DNA from: Novosphingobium sp. KA1
Lineage (GTDB): Bacteria; Pseudomonadota; Alphaproteobacteria; Sphingomonadales; Sphingomonadaceae
Direction of reading: 5' to 3'
DNA length: 64,000 bases
Assembly (NCBI RefSeq): GCF_017309955.1
Contig: NZ_CP021248.1
Coordinates: 248,001-312,000, forward strand
The position numbers and the translations under genes are program-made. Each line of letters begins with the position of its first letter. Position 1 is the stretch's first letter. Positions 7,071 to 15,689 of this stretch are shown here, in pieces. Under the pieces are notes generated by a model, which did no database searches, was not told the origin of the DNA, and saw only the letters and a program-made list of their open reading frames with translations.

Positions 7071-9138
7071 GCATCTCTCCCGCGCGGCCGTTGTTTACGT
7101 CCGCCAATCGACCATGGCGCAAGTGACCGGGAACCTGGAAAGCCAGCGCCGCCAATATGACCTTGCCGGTGCGGCGAACGCGATAGGCTTTGCGACCGTG
7201 ACAGTCATTGATGAAGATCTTGGTCGTTCGGGTTCGGGCAGCATGGAACGACCTGGTTTTGAGAAGCTGGTCGGGCTGGTCTGCACAGGTAACGTCGGGG
7301 CCGTCTATTGCATCGAGGCATCTCGCCTTGCCCGCAACGGACGCGATTGGCACCATCTGATCGACCTGTGTGCTCTCGCCGGTACGCTGGTCATCGATCC
7401 CGATGGCACTTATGATCCTCGCCTGATCAATGATCGTCTTCTGCTCGGGCTGAAAGGAACGATGTCCGAATATGAGCTCAGTCTGATCCGGCAGCGCGGT
7501 TTGGCCGCGCGCGATGCCAAGGTTCGAAGGGGCGAATATCGCTTTGCCCTTCCGCCGGGCCTGCGCTGGAACGAAATCGACGCCATCGAGATCGACCCGG
7601 ACGAACACGTCCAAGAGGCCGTCCGACTGGTGTTCGCCAAGTTCAGGGAACTCGGTAGCGCCCGGCAGGTGTTCCTTTGGCTTCGTGCGGCCAACCTCAA
7701 GATGCCGGTGATGCGCCGGAACGTGGAGATCTGCATTACAGTGTGGAAGGCTCCAGCCTACCACACTGTAATGCAGATATTGCATAACCCCCTTTACGCT
7801 GGTGCTTATGCCTTCGGCCGCGTGGGGCAGCGCACCAAGGTCGTCGATGGGCGATCTCGGAAGACCGGCGGCTACAAGAAGCCACGAAACGAGTGGTCGA
7901 CACTGATCCATGACCATCATCCGGGCTACATCAGTTGGCAGGAATACGAGGAAAACCAACGCCTGCTACTCGAGAACGCTCACATGAAGAAGAACTGTGA
8001 TCGAAAGTCGGGCCGCGGCGGACGGGCGTTGTTGACCGGCTTGATGCGCTGCGGACGCTGTGGACGAATGATGCGCGTGTTCTACGGCATGGCAAAGGGA
8101 CATGCGCATCGTTACCAATGCCGCGGTGACGACGGGCATGTTGGTGCTGGACTCTGTATCGGCATCGGCGGCGTACGTGTCGACAAGGCCGTTGCGTTGG
8201 CCTGCCTTGACGCAGTCTCCGACCGCGCCGTGGAGGCGGCAATCTTCGCATCGGATCAGTTGGCGCGATCCACCAACGACATCGTCGCCGCGATCGAGCG
8301 CGACCTTGAAGGTGAGCGCTACGAGGCGTCGCTTGCCGCGCGTCGATATGAGTTGGTTGATCCAGCGAAACGGCACGTCGCCCGGGAACTCGAAGCGCGA
8401 TGGAATGCGGCCTTGGAGCGCGTTGCGGAGTTGGAAAAGCGCATCGAGGAGAAACGTGCTGGCTTGGCTGCACAGCCAAAGATCGATCGCGCTCTGCTGC
8501 TCCAACTTGCCCAAGACCTGCCAGCTGTCTGGAATGCCCCGTCGACCGACACGCGCACAAAACAGCGCTTGATCCACTCTCTCGTCAAGGAAATCGTCTT
8601 CGAACTCGACAATGACACTAACGAAGCCGTGCTGCTCATCCATTGGGTCGGCGGCCGCCACTCCGAGCTTCGAGTGGGGCGAGTCAAGTGTGGGCGTCCC
8701 CCGACAGATGCCACCCCGACAGCAGTTCAGGCACTTCGCAAGCTTGCCGGGCACTGGTCCGATCGAGATCTTGCCGTCTCCCTCAATCGCATGCTGTGCA
8801 GGACCAGTGACGGGGAAACCTGGACGACGGTGCGCGTGCGCGACATGCGCGAGCGGCTCGGGCTTCCCGAATATGATCCAGCGAAGAGCGATGGAAAGTA
8901 CATCAGCTTGGGCAAAGCGGCCGAACAACTCGGTATCTGTAGGGGCTCAGCGCAGATGCTGGTCGGGAAAAAGATACTGCCGGCCACGCAAATCATGAAA
9001 GGGGCGCCGTACCTCGTTCCCATCGAAGCGCTCTCCTCGGAAGCCGTTAGGATAGGGGTGCAAACCGTCATCGACAGACGACCCAAACATTATGAGGATT
9101 ATCAATACGATAAAGTTGTCCGCCTTCCGGGCATCTGA
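7048..9138 (+). CDS. Large serine recombinase
   Basis: 696 aa from ATG 7048 with GGAGG upstream; the frame is open further 5' but that part is not recombinase-like. The N-terminal resolvase domain has the nucleophile region YVRQSTMAQ (S21) and ASRLARNGRDW. The central recombinase domain (about residues 165-300) includes ILHNPLYAGAY. A zinc-ribbon (CGRCGRMM, then YQCRG) follows, then a coiled coil (about 440-500) and a C-terminal domain with a helix-turn-helix-like stretch. It would catalyse insertion and excision of its own element. It appears intact. Confidence 0.9.
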   Translation: MTTKVTPEHLSRAAVVYVRQSTMAQVTGNLESQRRQYDLAGAANAIGFATVTVIDEDLGRSGSGSMERPGFEKLVGLVCTGNVGAVYCIEASRLARNGRDWHHLIDLCALAGTLVIDPDGTYDPRLINDRLLLGLKGTMSEYELSLIRQRGLAARDAKVRRGEYRFALPPGLRWNEIDAIEIDPDEHVQEAVRLVFAKFRELGSARQVFLWLRAANLKMPVMRRNVEICITVWKAPAYHTVMQILHNPLYAGAYAFGRVGQRTKVVDGRSRKTGGYKKPRNEWSTLIHDHHPGYISWQEYEENQRLLLENAHMKKNCDRKSGRGGRALLTGLMRCGRCGRMMRVFYGMAKGHAHRYQCRGDDGHVGAGLCIGIGGVRVDKAVALACLDAVSDRAVEAAIFASDQLARSTNDIVAAIERDLEGERYEASLAARRYELVDPAKRHVARELEARWNAALERVAELEKRIEEKRAGLAAQPKIDRALLLQLAQDLPAVWNAPSTDTRTKQRLIHSLVKEIVFELDNDTNEAVLLIHWVGGRHSELRVGRVKCGRPPTDATPTAVQALRKLAGHWSDRDLAVSLNRMLCRTSDGETWTTVRVRDMRERLGLPEYDPAKSDGKYISLGKAAEQLGICRGSAQMLVGKKILPATQIMKGAPYLVPIEALSSEAVRIGVQTVIDRRPKHYEDYQYDKVVRLPGI
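7729..7778. repeat. Near-perfect 50-bp inverted repeat inside the recombinase gene
   Basis: ATCTGCATTACAGTGTGG (7729-7746) is followed by its exact reverse complement at 7761-7778. The 14-base centre is itself self-complementary (AGGCT/AGCCT), so about 24 pairs can form with one mismatch. It encodes the conserved recombinase segment ending in VMQILHNPLYAG, so it is not an insertion. Confidence 0.9.
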
Positions 9139-9173
9139 TGGAGCAATGCATTATGAAACGCAGTGTGCCAACT

Positions 9174-9370
9174 ACCTGAAGGCGCTGCATTGGGATGGCA
9201 CCGGGCTTTGCCTGTTCGCCAAGCGTTTGGAGCGCAGCCGTTTCGTCTGGCCGCCGCTCATCGAAGGCGGTGTCGTGCTGACCCCAGCGCAGTTTGCGCT
9301 GCTGATCGAAGCGATGGATTGGCGGCGCACAGTGGCCCCTGATCCGCCTCGCTTGCCGGTGCAGATTTGA
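9174..9370 (+). pseudogene. tnpB: IS66 TnpB, 3' part
   Basis: Continues the frame of the 5' part (6415-6571): YLKALHWDGTGLCLFAKRLE, then RFVWPPLIEGGVVLTPAQFA and a TGA stop at 9368-9370. It contains the family's conserved GLCLFAKRLE...FVWP stretch. The local upstream ATG at 9147 lies in the inserted element and is not the native start. Confidence 0.85.
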
Positions 9371-9436
9371 CGCGATAATCGGCGTATTTCCGGGCTTTCT
9401 GCTTGGGCAGAAGGCCACATTCTGCTATCGGGAAGC

Positions 9437-9886
9437 GTGTCTCCCGACGATCTCGAACTCCCTACTGATCCCGCAGAACTGCGCGCTTTTGCTGAGGCGA
9501 TGCGCGCACGTCTGGCGGCTTCGGAGCAGGCGCTGGAAGCCGAACGGGCGGCGCATGACGAGACCCGTGAGAAGCTCGAGACGGCCCAGCATTCGATCAA
9601 GCTGACGGCGCTGCAGATCGAGAAGTTCAAGGTCCAACTGGCCCGCCTCCGGCGCATGAAGTTCGGTCAGTCATCGGAGCGCCTTGCTCTTCAGGCCGAT
9701 CAGCTCGAACTGACGCTGGAGGATCTCGAGGCCGAGCATGCCCATGCCGAGTGTGTGGTCGACGGCCATGTGCCCGAAGAAGCCCCGGCCAGGACTGCCC
9801 CTCGCAAGCCTCGCCGTGCACCACTGCCCGACCACCTTCCTCGCGATGAGGTTATGCATGCAGCACCGGATGCCGACGGCTGCTCC
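9437..9886 (+). pseudogene. tnpC: IS66 TnpC transposase, part 1 of 3
   Basis: GTG start at 9437. Residues 1-150 comprise the N-terminal coiled coil (EQALEAERAAHDETREKLET), the KFGQSSERLALQ motif and a linker running into the zinc finger (DGCS). The frame breaks at GCTCC (9882-9886), where an IS21 element entered, and resumes at 12220 with the same GCTCC. The first half of the CxxC zinc finger is on this side. Confidence 0.88.
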
Positions 9887-9950
9887 TGTCAGTGGGCGTG
9901 TAATCCTCCGCAAATGTGGGCTTTGAAAATTCCCTGATTGTTGGACCTGG

Positions 9951-9990
9951 TTGCCCAATGAGCCGGGGTTAACCCCGGCTCATTGGGCAA
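9951..9990. repeat. Perfect 40-bp palindrome at the IS21 left end
   Basis: TTGCCCAATGAGCCGGGGTT (9951-9970) is followed at once by its exact reverse complement (9971-9990). It lies between the left terminus and istA, 42 bp before the istA start. It could form a strong hairpin or cruciform, possibly shielding istA from outside transcription. Confidence 0.92.
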
Positions 9991-10031
9991 TGCCAAAATC
10001 GGCGCGATGATCTCCTGTGGGAGGCCCGCCG

Positions 10032-11288
10032 ATGATCCGACTTGGAGAAGCCATGATGATACTGGAGTTGCACCGGCAGGGGCTGTCGGTGACCGCGATC
10101 GCCCGTCGGACGGGCCGCGATCCCAAGACCATTCGCAAATACATCGAGCGCGGCGTCGAGGTGCCGGCGTACGGCCCGCGCCAGTTAGGGCGGCCATGCA
10201 AGATCGCGCCGTACATGGAGTTCCTGCGTGAGCGGATTACCGCCTTCCCTGATCTCACGGCCTCAAGGCTCACTCGCGAGATCAGGGAGATGGGCTACGT
10301 CGGCGCCTACACCGCAGTGAAGCGCTACCTCGCAGCCATCCGGCCGGACCATGATCCCAAGCCCTACGAAGTTCGCTTCGAGACCAGGGCTGGCGTGCAG
10401 GCACAGGTCGATTTCGCCCGGTTCGTCGTCGAGTTTACCGCCGAACCGGGTGTGGCGCGCATCGTCTGGCTATTTGGCCTCGTGCTCGGCTACTCGCGCT
10501 TCCTCTTTGCCCGCTATGTGCTGCATCAGGACCTGCAAACGCTGCTGCGCTGCCATATGCAGGCGTTCGAGGCGCTGGACGGCGTGCCGATCGAGATCCT
10601 TTACGACCGGATGAAGACGGCGGTGACCGGCGAGGATGACCAGGGGCATATTGTCTACAACAACTCGCTGTTGGCGATGGCAAAGCATTACCGCTTCCAG
10701 CCTCGAGCATGTCGACCATATCGCGCCAAGACGAAGGGCAAGATCGAGCGACCGTTCCGCTATATCCGCGAGGACTTCTTCCTGGGTCGCAGCTTCCGCA
10801 ACATGGAGGACCTCAACGCCCAGCTCATCGACTGGCTCGACAACGTCGCGAATGCGCGGGTGCATGGGACGACCCAGCGCGTGGTAGCGGAGGCCTTCGC
10901 CGAGGAGCAAGAAGAGCTGCAACGCCTGCCCGAGCACCGCTTCAATGCCGTCTTGAAGCTCGAGCGGCGGGTCAGCCACGACGGCCTCGTAGCCGTCGGT
11001 GGCAACTATTACAGCGTTCCTGACCGAACTCGCCGGATCGTTGAGATCGAGCAGTTGCCGGACCTGGTCCGCATTATGGATCGCGGCATCATCGTTGCCG
11101 AACATCCTGTGCTCGAAGGGCGCCGGCAATATCGCATCGATCAGCGCCATCGCACCGGACGCCCCGCGTCGCGAACGCAGGACCGGCCCATGACGGTGGT
11201 CGGCCGGATCGGCGATCATGTGCCGCTGCGTTCGCTCGCGGTCTACGAGGCCATCGGCGCGAGCCTGGCCATGGAGGGTCGGCCATGA
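10032..11288 (+). CDS. istA: IS21 IstA transposase (copy 1)
   Basis: 418 aa from ATG 10032, chosen because GGGAGG lies 8 nt upstream. An N-terminal helix-turn-helix (LSVTAIARRTGRDPKTIRKY) is followed by a DDE integrase core. The first acidic residue is in AQVDFARF and later core motifs include KTKGKIERPFRYIRED. It makes the DNA cuts and strand transfer together with IstB. The stop overlaps the istB start (ATGA). Sequence differs clearly from the second IstA at 12555. Confidence 0.92.
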   Translation: MIRLGEAMMILELHRQGLSVTAIARRTGRDPKTIRKYIERGVEVPAYGPRQLGRPCKIAPYMEFLRERITAFPDLTASRLTREIREMGYVGAYTAVKRYLAAIRPDHDPKPYEVRFETRAGVQAQVDFARFVVEFTAEPGVARIVWLFGLVLGYSRFLFARYVLHQDLQTLLRCHMQAFEALDGVPIEILYDRMKTAVTGEDDQGHIVYNNSLLAMAKHYRFQPRACRPYRAKTKGKIERPFRYIREDFFLGRSFRNMEDLNAQLIDWLDNVANARVHGTTQRVVAEAFAEEQEELQRLPEHRFNAVLKLERRVSHDGLVAVGGNYYSVPDRTRRIVEIEQLPDLVRIMDRGIIVAEHPVLEGRRQYRIDQRHRTGRPASRTQDRPMTVVGRIGDHVPLRSLAVYEAIGASLAMEGRP

Positions 11289-12142
11289 ACGGTGCAGCAC
11301 CGTCCACGCGCATCGACTCCATTCGGCGGAGCCTGGTCAACCTCAAGATGCCCCGTGCGCTCGAAATGCTCGATGCGACCCTACGGCGTATCGAGCAGGG
11401 CCAGATCGACGGCATCGAAGCGCTCGACGAGTTGCTCAGCGAAGAACTCTCGCTACGCGAGAACCGGCGGATCAAGGCGGCCCTGCGCATGGCCCGGTTA
11501 CCGGTCGTCAAGACCCTTGCCGGCTACGACTTCTCGTTCCAGCCCTCGCTCGACCGCAATCGCATCCTTGCGCTCGCCGGCCTCGACTTCATTGAACGGG
11601 CCGAGGTTGTCCACCTGCTCGGTCCGCCTGGTACCGGCAAGAGCCACATCGCGACCGCACTGGCGGTCGAGGCCGTGCGCGCCGGCAAAGCGGTCTACTT
11701 CATCCCGCTGGCCGATCTGATCGCACAGCTTGCCAAGGCCGAGCGCGAAGGCACGCTCAGGGAGAAGATCCGCTTCCTCACCAGGGCATCACTGTTGGTC
11801 GTCGACGAGATCGGATACCTGCCGGTCACGCCCGGCGGCGCCAACCTGTTCTTCCAGCTCGTCAACGCACGCTACGAGAAGGGCGCCATGATCCTCACCT
11901 CCAACCGCGGCTTCGCCGAATGGGGAGAGGTCTTCGGTGATCCCGTCGTCGCCACGGCCCTGCTCGACCGGCTGCTACACCACGCGGTCGTCATCCAGAT
12001 CGAGGGGTCCAGCTATCGCATGCGTGAGCACGCCGCGCTCGTGCCCGAAAACGTGCGTAACGGCGCCGCGTTCAATCCGCCCCCGCAAAAACGGCGCGGC
12101 CGTCCACCGTTGAAAGGAAAAACCGATCTCGAATACGGCTGA
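11285..12142 (+). CDS. istB: IS21 IstB ATPase helper (copy 1)
   Basis: 285 aa AAA+ ATPase of the DnaC/IstB type. Walker A is GPPGTGKSH (about residues 114-122) and Walker B is LLVVDEIGYLP. The N-terminal helical domain carries LRENRRIKAALRMARLP, and the C-terminus is basic (KRRGRPPLKGK). IstB assembles on target DNA and activates IstA. It overlaps istA by 4 nt. Confidence 0.93.
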   Translation: MNGAAPSTRIDSIRRSLVNLKMPRALEMLDATLRRIEQGQIDGIEALDELLSEELSLRENRRIKAALRMARLPVVKTLAGYDFSFQPSLDRNRILALAGLDFIERAEVVHLLGPPGTGKSHIATALAVEAVRAGKAVYFIPLADLIAQLAKAEREGTLREKIRFLTRASLLVVDEIGYLPVTPGGANLFFQLVNARYEKGAMILTSNRGFAEWGEVFGDPVVATALLDRLLHHAVVIQIEGSSYRMREHAALVPENVRNGAAFNPPPQKRRGRPPLKGKTDLEYG

Positions 12143-12219
12143 TCACCGTGCCATCCCGAACCGCCAACCTAGGGAATTTTGGGCGCCCACATCTGGGGAA
12201 AGTTCGGTGCCCGTTGACA

Positions 12220-12477
12220 GCTCCGCCTGTGGGGGCACGATGGGCAAGCTCGGCGAGGACGTGACCGAAGTGCTGGAATATGTCCCCGGCCGGTTTCGCG
12301 TCGTCCGTCATGTTCGGCCCAAGCTGTCCTGCAACCGCTGCGATGCGATCAGCCAGGCACCAGCCCCGGCGCTGCCCGTGCCGCGGGGCCGTACGGGGCC
12401 TGGCTTGCTGGCCCACGTCATCGTTTCCAAGTTCGCCGATCACTTGCCGTTATACCGTCAGTCGCAGATCTACGCGA
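12220..12477 (+). pseudogene. tnpC: IS66 TnpC transposase, part 2 of 3
   Basis: The middle segment of TnpC resumes at GCTCC: CGGTMGKLGEDVTEVLEYVP, then CNRCDAISQAPAPALPVPRG and ADHLPLYRQSQIYA. It holds the second half of the zinc finger and the start of the catalytic domain. It is cut at about 12477 by the second IS21 element. The third part begins about 14696 with AREGVEISRSTMADWL. Confidence 0.87.
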
Positions 12478-12554
12478 TGTCACCCGAACTGACAAACTGA
12501 CCCCCTGACGAATCCAAGAACTGCCCCCCTCGGGTTTGACGAGAGGAGGGACAG

Positions 12555-13841
12555 ATGACGACAGGTGTTTCAGAGTTTCCCGCACGATTGAGGTCGATGC
12601 AGGGAGAGGAAATGCTTCAGGCAGAGGAGGTGGCCGCGATGATGCGGCTGCATGAACTGGGCTGGGGAGCCAAGCGGCTTGCGAAGGAGTTTGGCTGCGC
12701 GCGCAACACGGTCCGCCGCTATCTTCGTGCGGGCGGTGTGGCCCTCTTCAACAAGCCGACGCGCAAGACAGCATTCGACGGGCTCGATGACTGGCTGCGC
12801 GAACGTTTCTTCCGGCATGGCGGCAATGCCGATGTCGTGCGTCAGGAACTGGCCAGCGAGCACGGGATCGAGATTGGCCTGCGGTCGGTCGAGCTTCGGG
12901 TTCAGCGCTGGCGCCGGGAGTTGAAGGCGCAGAAGCGGGCGACGGTACGCTTCGAGACGCCTCCCGGCCATCAACTGCAGATCGATTTTGGCGAGGCGCG
13001 GGTCTGGATCGGCGACGAGCGGATCCGCGTGCATATGTTTGTTGCAACGCTTGGCTACTCGCGTCGAATGCATATCCGCCCATCGCTTCGCGAGCGCCAG
13101 ATCGACTGGTTCGAAGGCATGGAGGGGACTTTCCTACGCTTCGGAGGCGTGCCCACCGAGGTCCTCTTCGACAATGCCAGGGCGCTGGTCGAGCATCATG
13201 ATGCCGCGACACGCGAGGTCCGCTTCAACGGCCGGCTTCACGCCTTTGCCCGGTATTGGGGCTTCAAGCCCCGTGCATGCGCACCTTATCGGGCCCGCAC
13301 CAAGGGCAAGGATGAACGTGGCGTCGGTTACGTGAAGCACAATGCAATCGCCGGGCGCCGCTTCCCGTCCTGGGGCGCCTTTGTTGCTCACCTCGACCAG
13401 TGGAACCGGGAGATCGCCGACCAGCGTGTCCATGGCACGACCGGCGAATTACCCATCGTGCGGTTCGCCGATGAGGCCAAGGCACTTCGACCCTTGGGCG
13501 GCCGCGCTCCCTTCGGCCAGCTGCGGGACCTGATCCGCAAGGTTCGCCCCGATTGTGCGATTGACCTCGATACCAACAGCTACTCGGTCCCCTGGCGCCT
13601 GGTCGGTGAGACGGTGCAGGTCGTGGTTCTGGCCGGCCGCGTGATCGTGCGTCATGCCGGCGAAGTCGTAGCCGATCACCCGGTTTGCGAGGGCCGCCGC
13701 CAGCAGATCACCGACAAAGCTCACCTGGCGGGGCTGGTTGGTACTGGTCTGGTCCGGCAAGCGGCGCCATTACCCGTACAGGCGCCGGCCTTGCTGCGCC
13801 CGCTCGCCGAGTATGAGGCGGTAGCCGGAGGAGGCTGGTGA
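12555..13841 (+). CDS. istA: IS21 IstA transposase (copy 2)
   Basis: 428 aa. The helix-turn-helix is near residues 35-58 (GWGAKRLAKEFGCARNTVRR). The DDE core has QLQIDFGEARV as the first acid and YRARTKGKDERGVGYVK toward the end. The ATG at 12555 follows GAGGAGGGAC. The stop overlaps the istB start. The protein is much more like IstA of the IS21/IS408-type branch with a WIGDERIRVHMF stretch than the copy at 10032. Intact. Confidence 0.92.
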   Translation: MTTGVSEFPARLRSMQGEEMLQAEEVAAMMRLHELGWGAKRLAKEFGCARNTVRRYLRAGGVALFNKPTRKTAFDGLDDWLRERFFRHGGNADVVRQELASEHGIEIGLRSVELRVQRWRRELKAQKRATVRFETPPGHQLQIDFGEARVWIGDERIRVHMFVATLGYSRRMHIRPSLRERQIDWFEGMEGTFLRFGGVPTEVLFDNARALVEHHDAATREVRFNGRLHAFARYWGFKPRACAPYRARTKGKDERGVGYVKHNAIAGRRFPSWGAFVAHLDQWNREIADQRVHGTTGELPIVRFADEAKALRPLGGRAPFGQLRDLIRKVRPDCAIDLDTNSYSVPWRLVGETVQVVVLAGRVIVRHAGEVVADHPVCEGRRQQITDKAHLAGLVGTGLVRQAAPLPVQAPALLRPLAEYEAVAGGGW

Positions 13842-14641
13842 TGGCGACCATCGATCACGAAGCGCTGGTGGCTATGCTCGACCGGCTCAAGCTCACCGCG
13901 ATCCGCGACCAGCTCGATACGCTGCTGGACGAGGCCGCGCGTTCGGAAATGACCTTGCGCGAGTCCCTGACCTTCCTCGTCCAGCGCGAAATTGCCCGGC
14001 GTGACGAGCGGCGCATATCGATGGCGAGCAAGCTCGCCCAGTTCCCGTTCGTGCGTGAATTGGACGGCTTCGAGTTCGATGCGCAGCCCTCGCTGGATCC
14101 TGGGCAGATCCGCGAACTCGCGACCTGCCGGTGGATCGCGCATGGCGACACGACGCTGTTCCTGGGGCCGCCCGGGACCGGCAAGACGCACCTAGCCGTC
14201 GCCCTGGGCCGGGAAGCCATCCGGCAGAACTACTCGGTCCAGTTCGTTACCGCGGCGACCCTGGTAGCGATGCTGGCCAAGGCCCACGACGACGGGCTGC
14301 TCGACAAACAGTTGACCCAGCTAAGCCGTCCCAAACTCCTGATCATCGACGAATTGGGCTATCTGCCCTTCGAGGCCAACGCCGCCCATCTGTTCTTCCA
14401 GCTGGTCTCGCGGCGATACGAGAAAGGCTCGATCCTGATCACGTCAAACCGTTCAGTAGGCGAATGGGGCAGCGTCTTCGGCGACCCTGTCGTTGCCACC
14501 GCAATCCTCGACAGGCTGCTGCATCACTCCACGGTGATCACCATTCGCGGAGACAGCTATCGCCTTCGCGAAAAGCGCAGATCCGGCCTTCTGCAGAAGG
14601 CCGGATCTGCGCTCGAAACCAACAACGCCGCCACTTCATGA
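13838..14641 (+). CDS. istB: IS21 IstB ATPase helper (copy 2)
   Basis: 267 aa from GTG 13838 (an in-frame ATG follows at 13841). Walker A is GPPGTGKTHLA and Walker B is LLIIDELGYLPFE, with the family's RYEKGSILITSNRS sensor region. The 3' end contains a perfect 38-bp palindrome. It overlaps istA by 4 nt. Intact. Confidence 0.93.
   Translation: MMATIDHEALVAMLDRLKLTAIRDQLDTLLDEAARSEMTLRESLTFLVQREIARRDERRISMASKLAQFPFVRELDGFEFDAQPSLDPGQIRELATCRWIAHGDTTLFLGPPGTGKTHLAVALGREAIRQNYSVQFVTAATLVAMLAKAHDDGLLDKQLTQLSRPKLLIIDELGYLPFEANAAHLFFQLVSRRYEKGSILITSNRSVGEWGSVFGDPVVATAILDRLLHHSTVITIRGDSYRLREKRRSGLLQKAGSALETNNAATS
14575..14612. repeat. Perfect 38-bp palindrome at the 3' end of istB
   Basis: GCGCAGATCCGGCCTTCTG (14575-14593) is followed by its exact reverse complement (14594-14612), inside the last codons of istB. 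It could act as a transcription stop or structural element near the right end of the IS. Confidence 0.88.
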
Positions 14642-14695
14642 AAGGGGTCAGTTCTTCACTTCGCCCAAGGGGTCAAATCCTCAGTTCGTTTGACA

Positions 14696-15635
14696 CGCGC
14701 GAGAGGGTGTCGAGATCAGCCGCTCGACGATGGCGGACTGGCTGGGGCAGGCAAGCTGGTTGCTGCAACCGATCGTCGATCGGATTGCCGATCACGTCAT
14801 GGCCAGCGTGAAGCTCCATGCCGATGACACACCCGTCCCCGTGCTGGCGCCGGGGACCGGGAAGACGGCGACCGGCCGGCTCTGGGTATACCTTCGCGAT
14901 AACCGACGATGGAGCCATCTGGACAAACCGGCAGCGCTGTTTCGCTACAGCCCCGATCGTAAGGGTGAACGACCGCGCGAGCATCTCAAGACCTTTGCGG
15001 GCTTCTTGCAGGCCGATGCCTATGCCGGTTTCGAGCGCCTCTACGCGAGTGACCGCCAGCCCGCGCCGATCACGCCCGTTGCCTGCTGGGCCCATGCCCG
15101 GCGCAAGCTGAACGATGTCTACAAGGCGGACCCGAACTCGGCTGCGCTCGAAGGGCTGCAACTGATCGGCGAGCTTTACGACGTCGAACGGCAGATCTTG
15201 CGTGAGCCTGCAGATTTCCGCCGCAAGGCTCGTAAGCTCTCGAAGCTCAAGGCTCTGGATTTCTTTGCCTGGGCGGACGAGGTGCTGTCCAAGGCATCGG
15301 CCCGCTCACCACTGGCGGAGGCGCTGCGATATGCCGTGAAGCTGAAGCCGCAATTGCTGGCTTACACCGAAGACGGCCGACTGGAGATCGACAATAATCC
15401 GGCGGAGAATGCCCTCAGGGGCGTAGCCGTTGGCCGCAAGAATTGGATGTTCGCTGGCGCCGACTGTGGAGGTGAGCGCGCCGCCGCCATGTATTCACTG
15501 CTAGAAACGGCCAAGCTCAACGGCATCAATCCGCAGGAATGGCTGGCCGACGTCCTCGAGCGCATCGGCAAGGGGCATCCGATCAACCGGATCGACGATC
15601 TGCTGCCGTGGGCGTGGTCCAGACCGGAGAATTGA
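14696..15635 (+). pseudogene. tnpC: IS66 TnpC transposase, part 3 of 3
   Basis: The catalytic and C-terminal part of TnpC, entering as AREGVEISRSTMADWL. The DDE-type core is visible in VKLHADDTPVPVLAPGTGKT (first D) and LEIDNNPAENALRGVAVGRK (last E region), followed by the IS66 C-terminal domain (NGINPQEWLADVLERI). The stop is at 15633-15635. With parts 1 and 2 it would form a normal transposase of about 550 residues, so it is broken only by the two IS21 insertions. Confidence 0.9.
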
Positions 15636-15689
15636 ACGCGCAATTTGGGATGGATAGCGGAACGGCTGCGTTCGTGGCAGTGTGTCGCT

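Larger units (their letters stand above)
6572..9173. mobile_element. Large-serine-recombinase element inserted in IS66 tnpB
   Basis: The interval separating the two halves of tnpB. A CAACT pentamer is present at both junctions, either a 5-bp duplication or shared crossover sequence. It carries three overlapping genes in one direction: a DUF5372-like ORF, a 60-residue ORF and a 696-residue serine recombinase. I found no clear terminal inverted repeats, which fits site-specific serine recombinases better than DDE transposases. Exact ends are uncertain by a few bases. Confidence 0.7.
9887..12219. mobile_element. IS21-family element (copy 1)
   Basis: 2,333 bp. The ends read TGTCAGTGGGC at 9887 and TGTCAACGGGC inward from 12219, the IS21-type TG...CA termini. 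A 5-bp direct repeat GCTCC flanks it (9882-9886 and 12220-12224). It encodes istA and istB, both intact. It interrupts the zinc-finger codons of IS66 tnpC; removing it restores the CSACGG finger. Confidence 0.9.
12478..14695. mobile_element. IS21-family element (copy 2, distinct)
   Basis: 2,218 bp. The ends read TGTCACCCGAACTGA at 12478 and TGTCAAACGAACTGA inward from 14695, with TGACCCC repeats just inside both. The flanks are CGCGA (left) and CGCGC (right), an imperfect 5-bp repeat. It encodes istA and istB that are not close copies of those at 10032-12142, so this is an independent insertion into the same tnpC gene. Confidence 0.88.
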
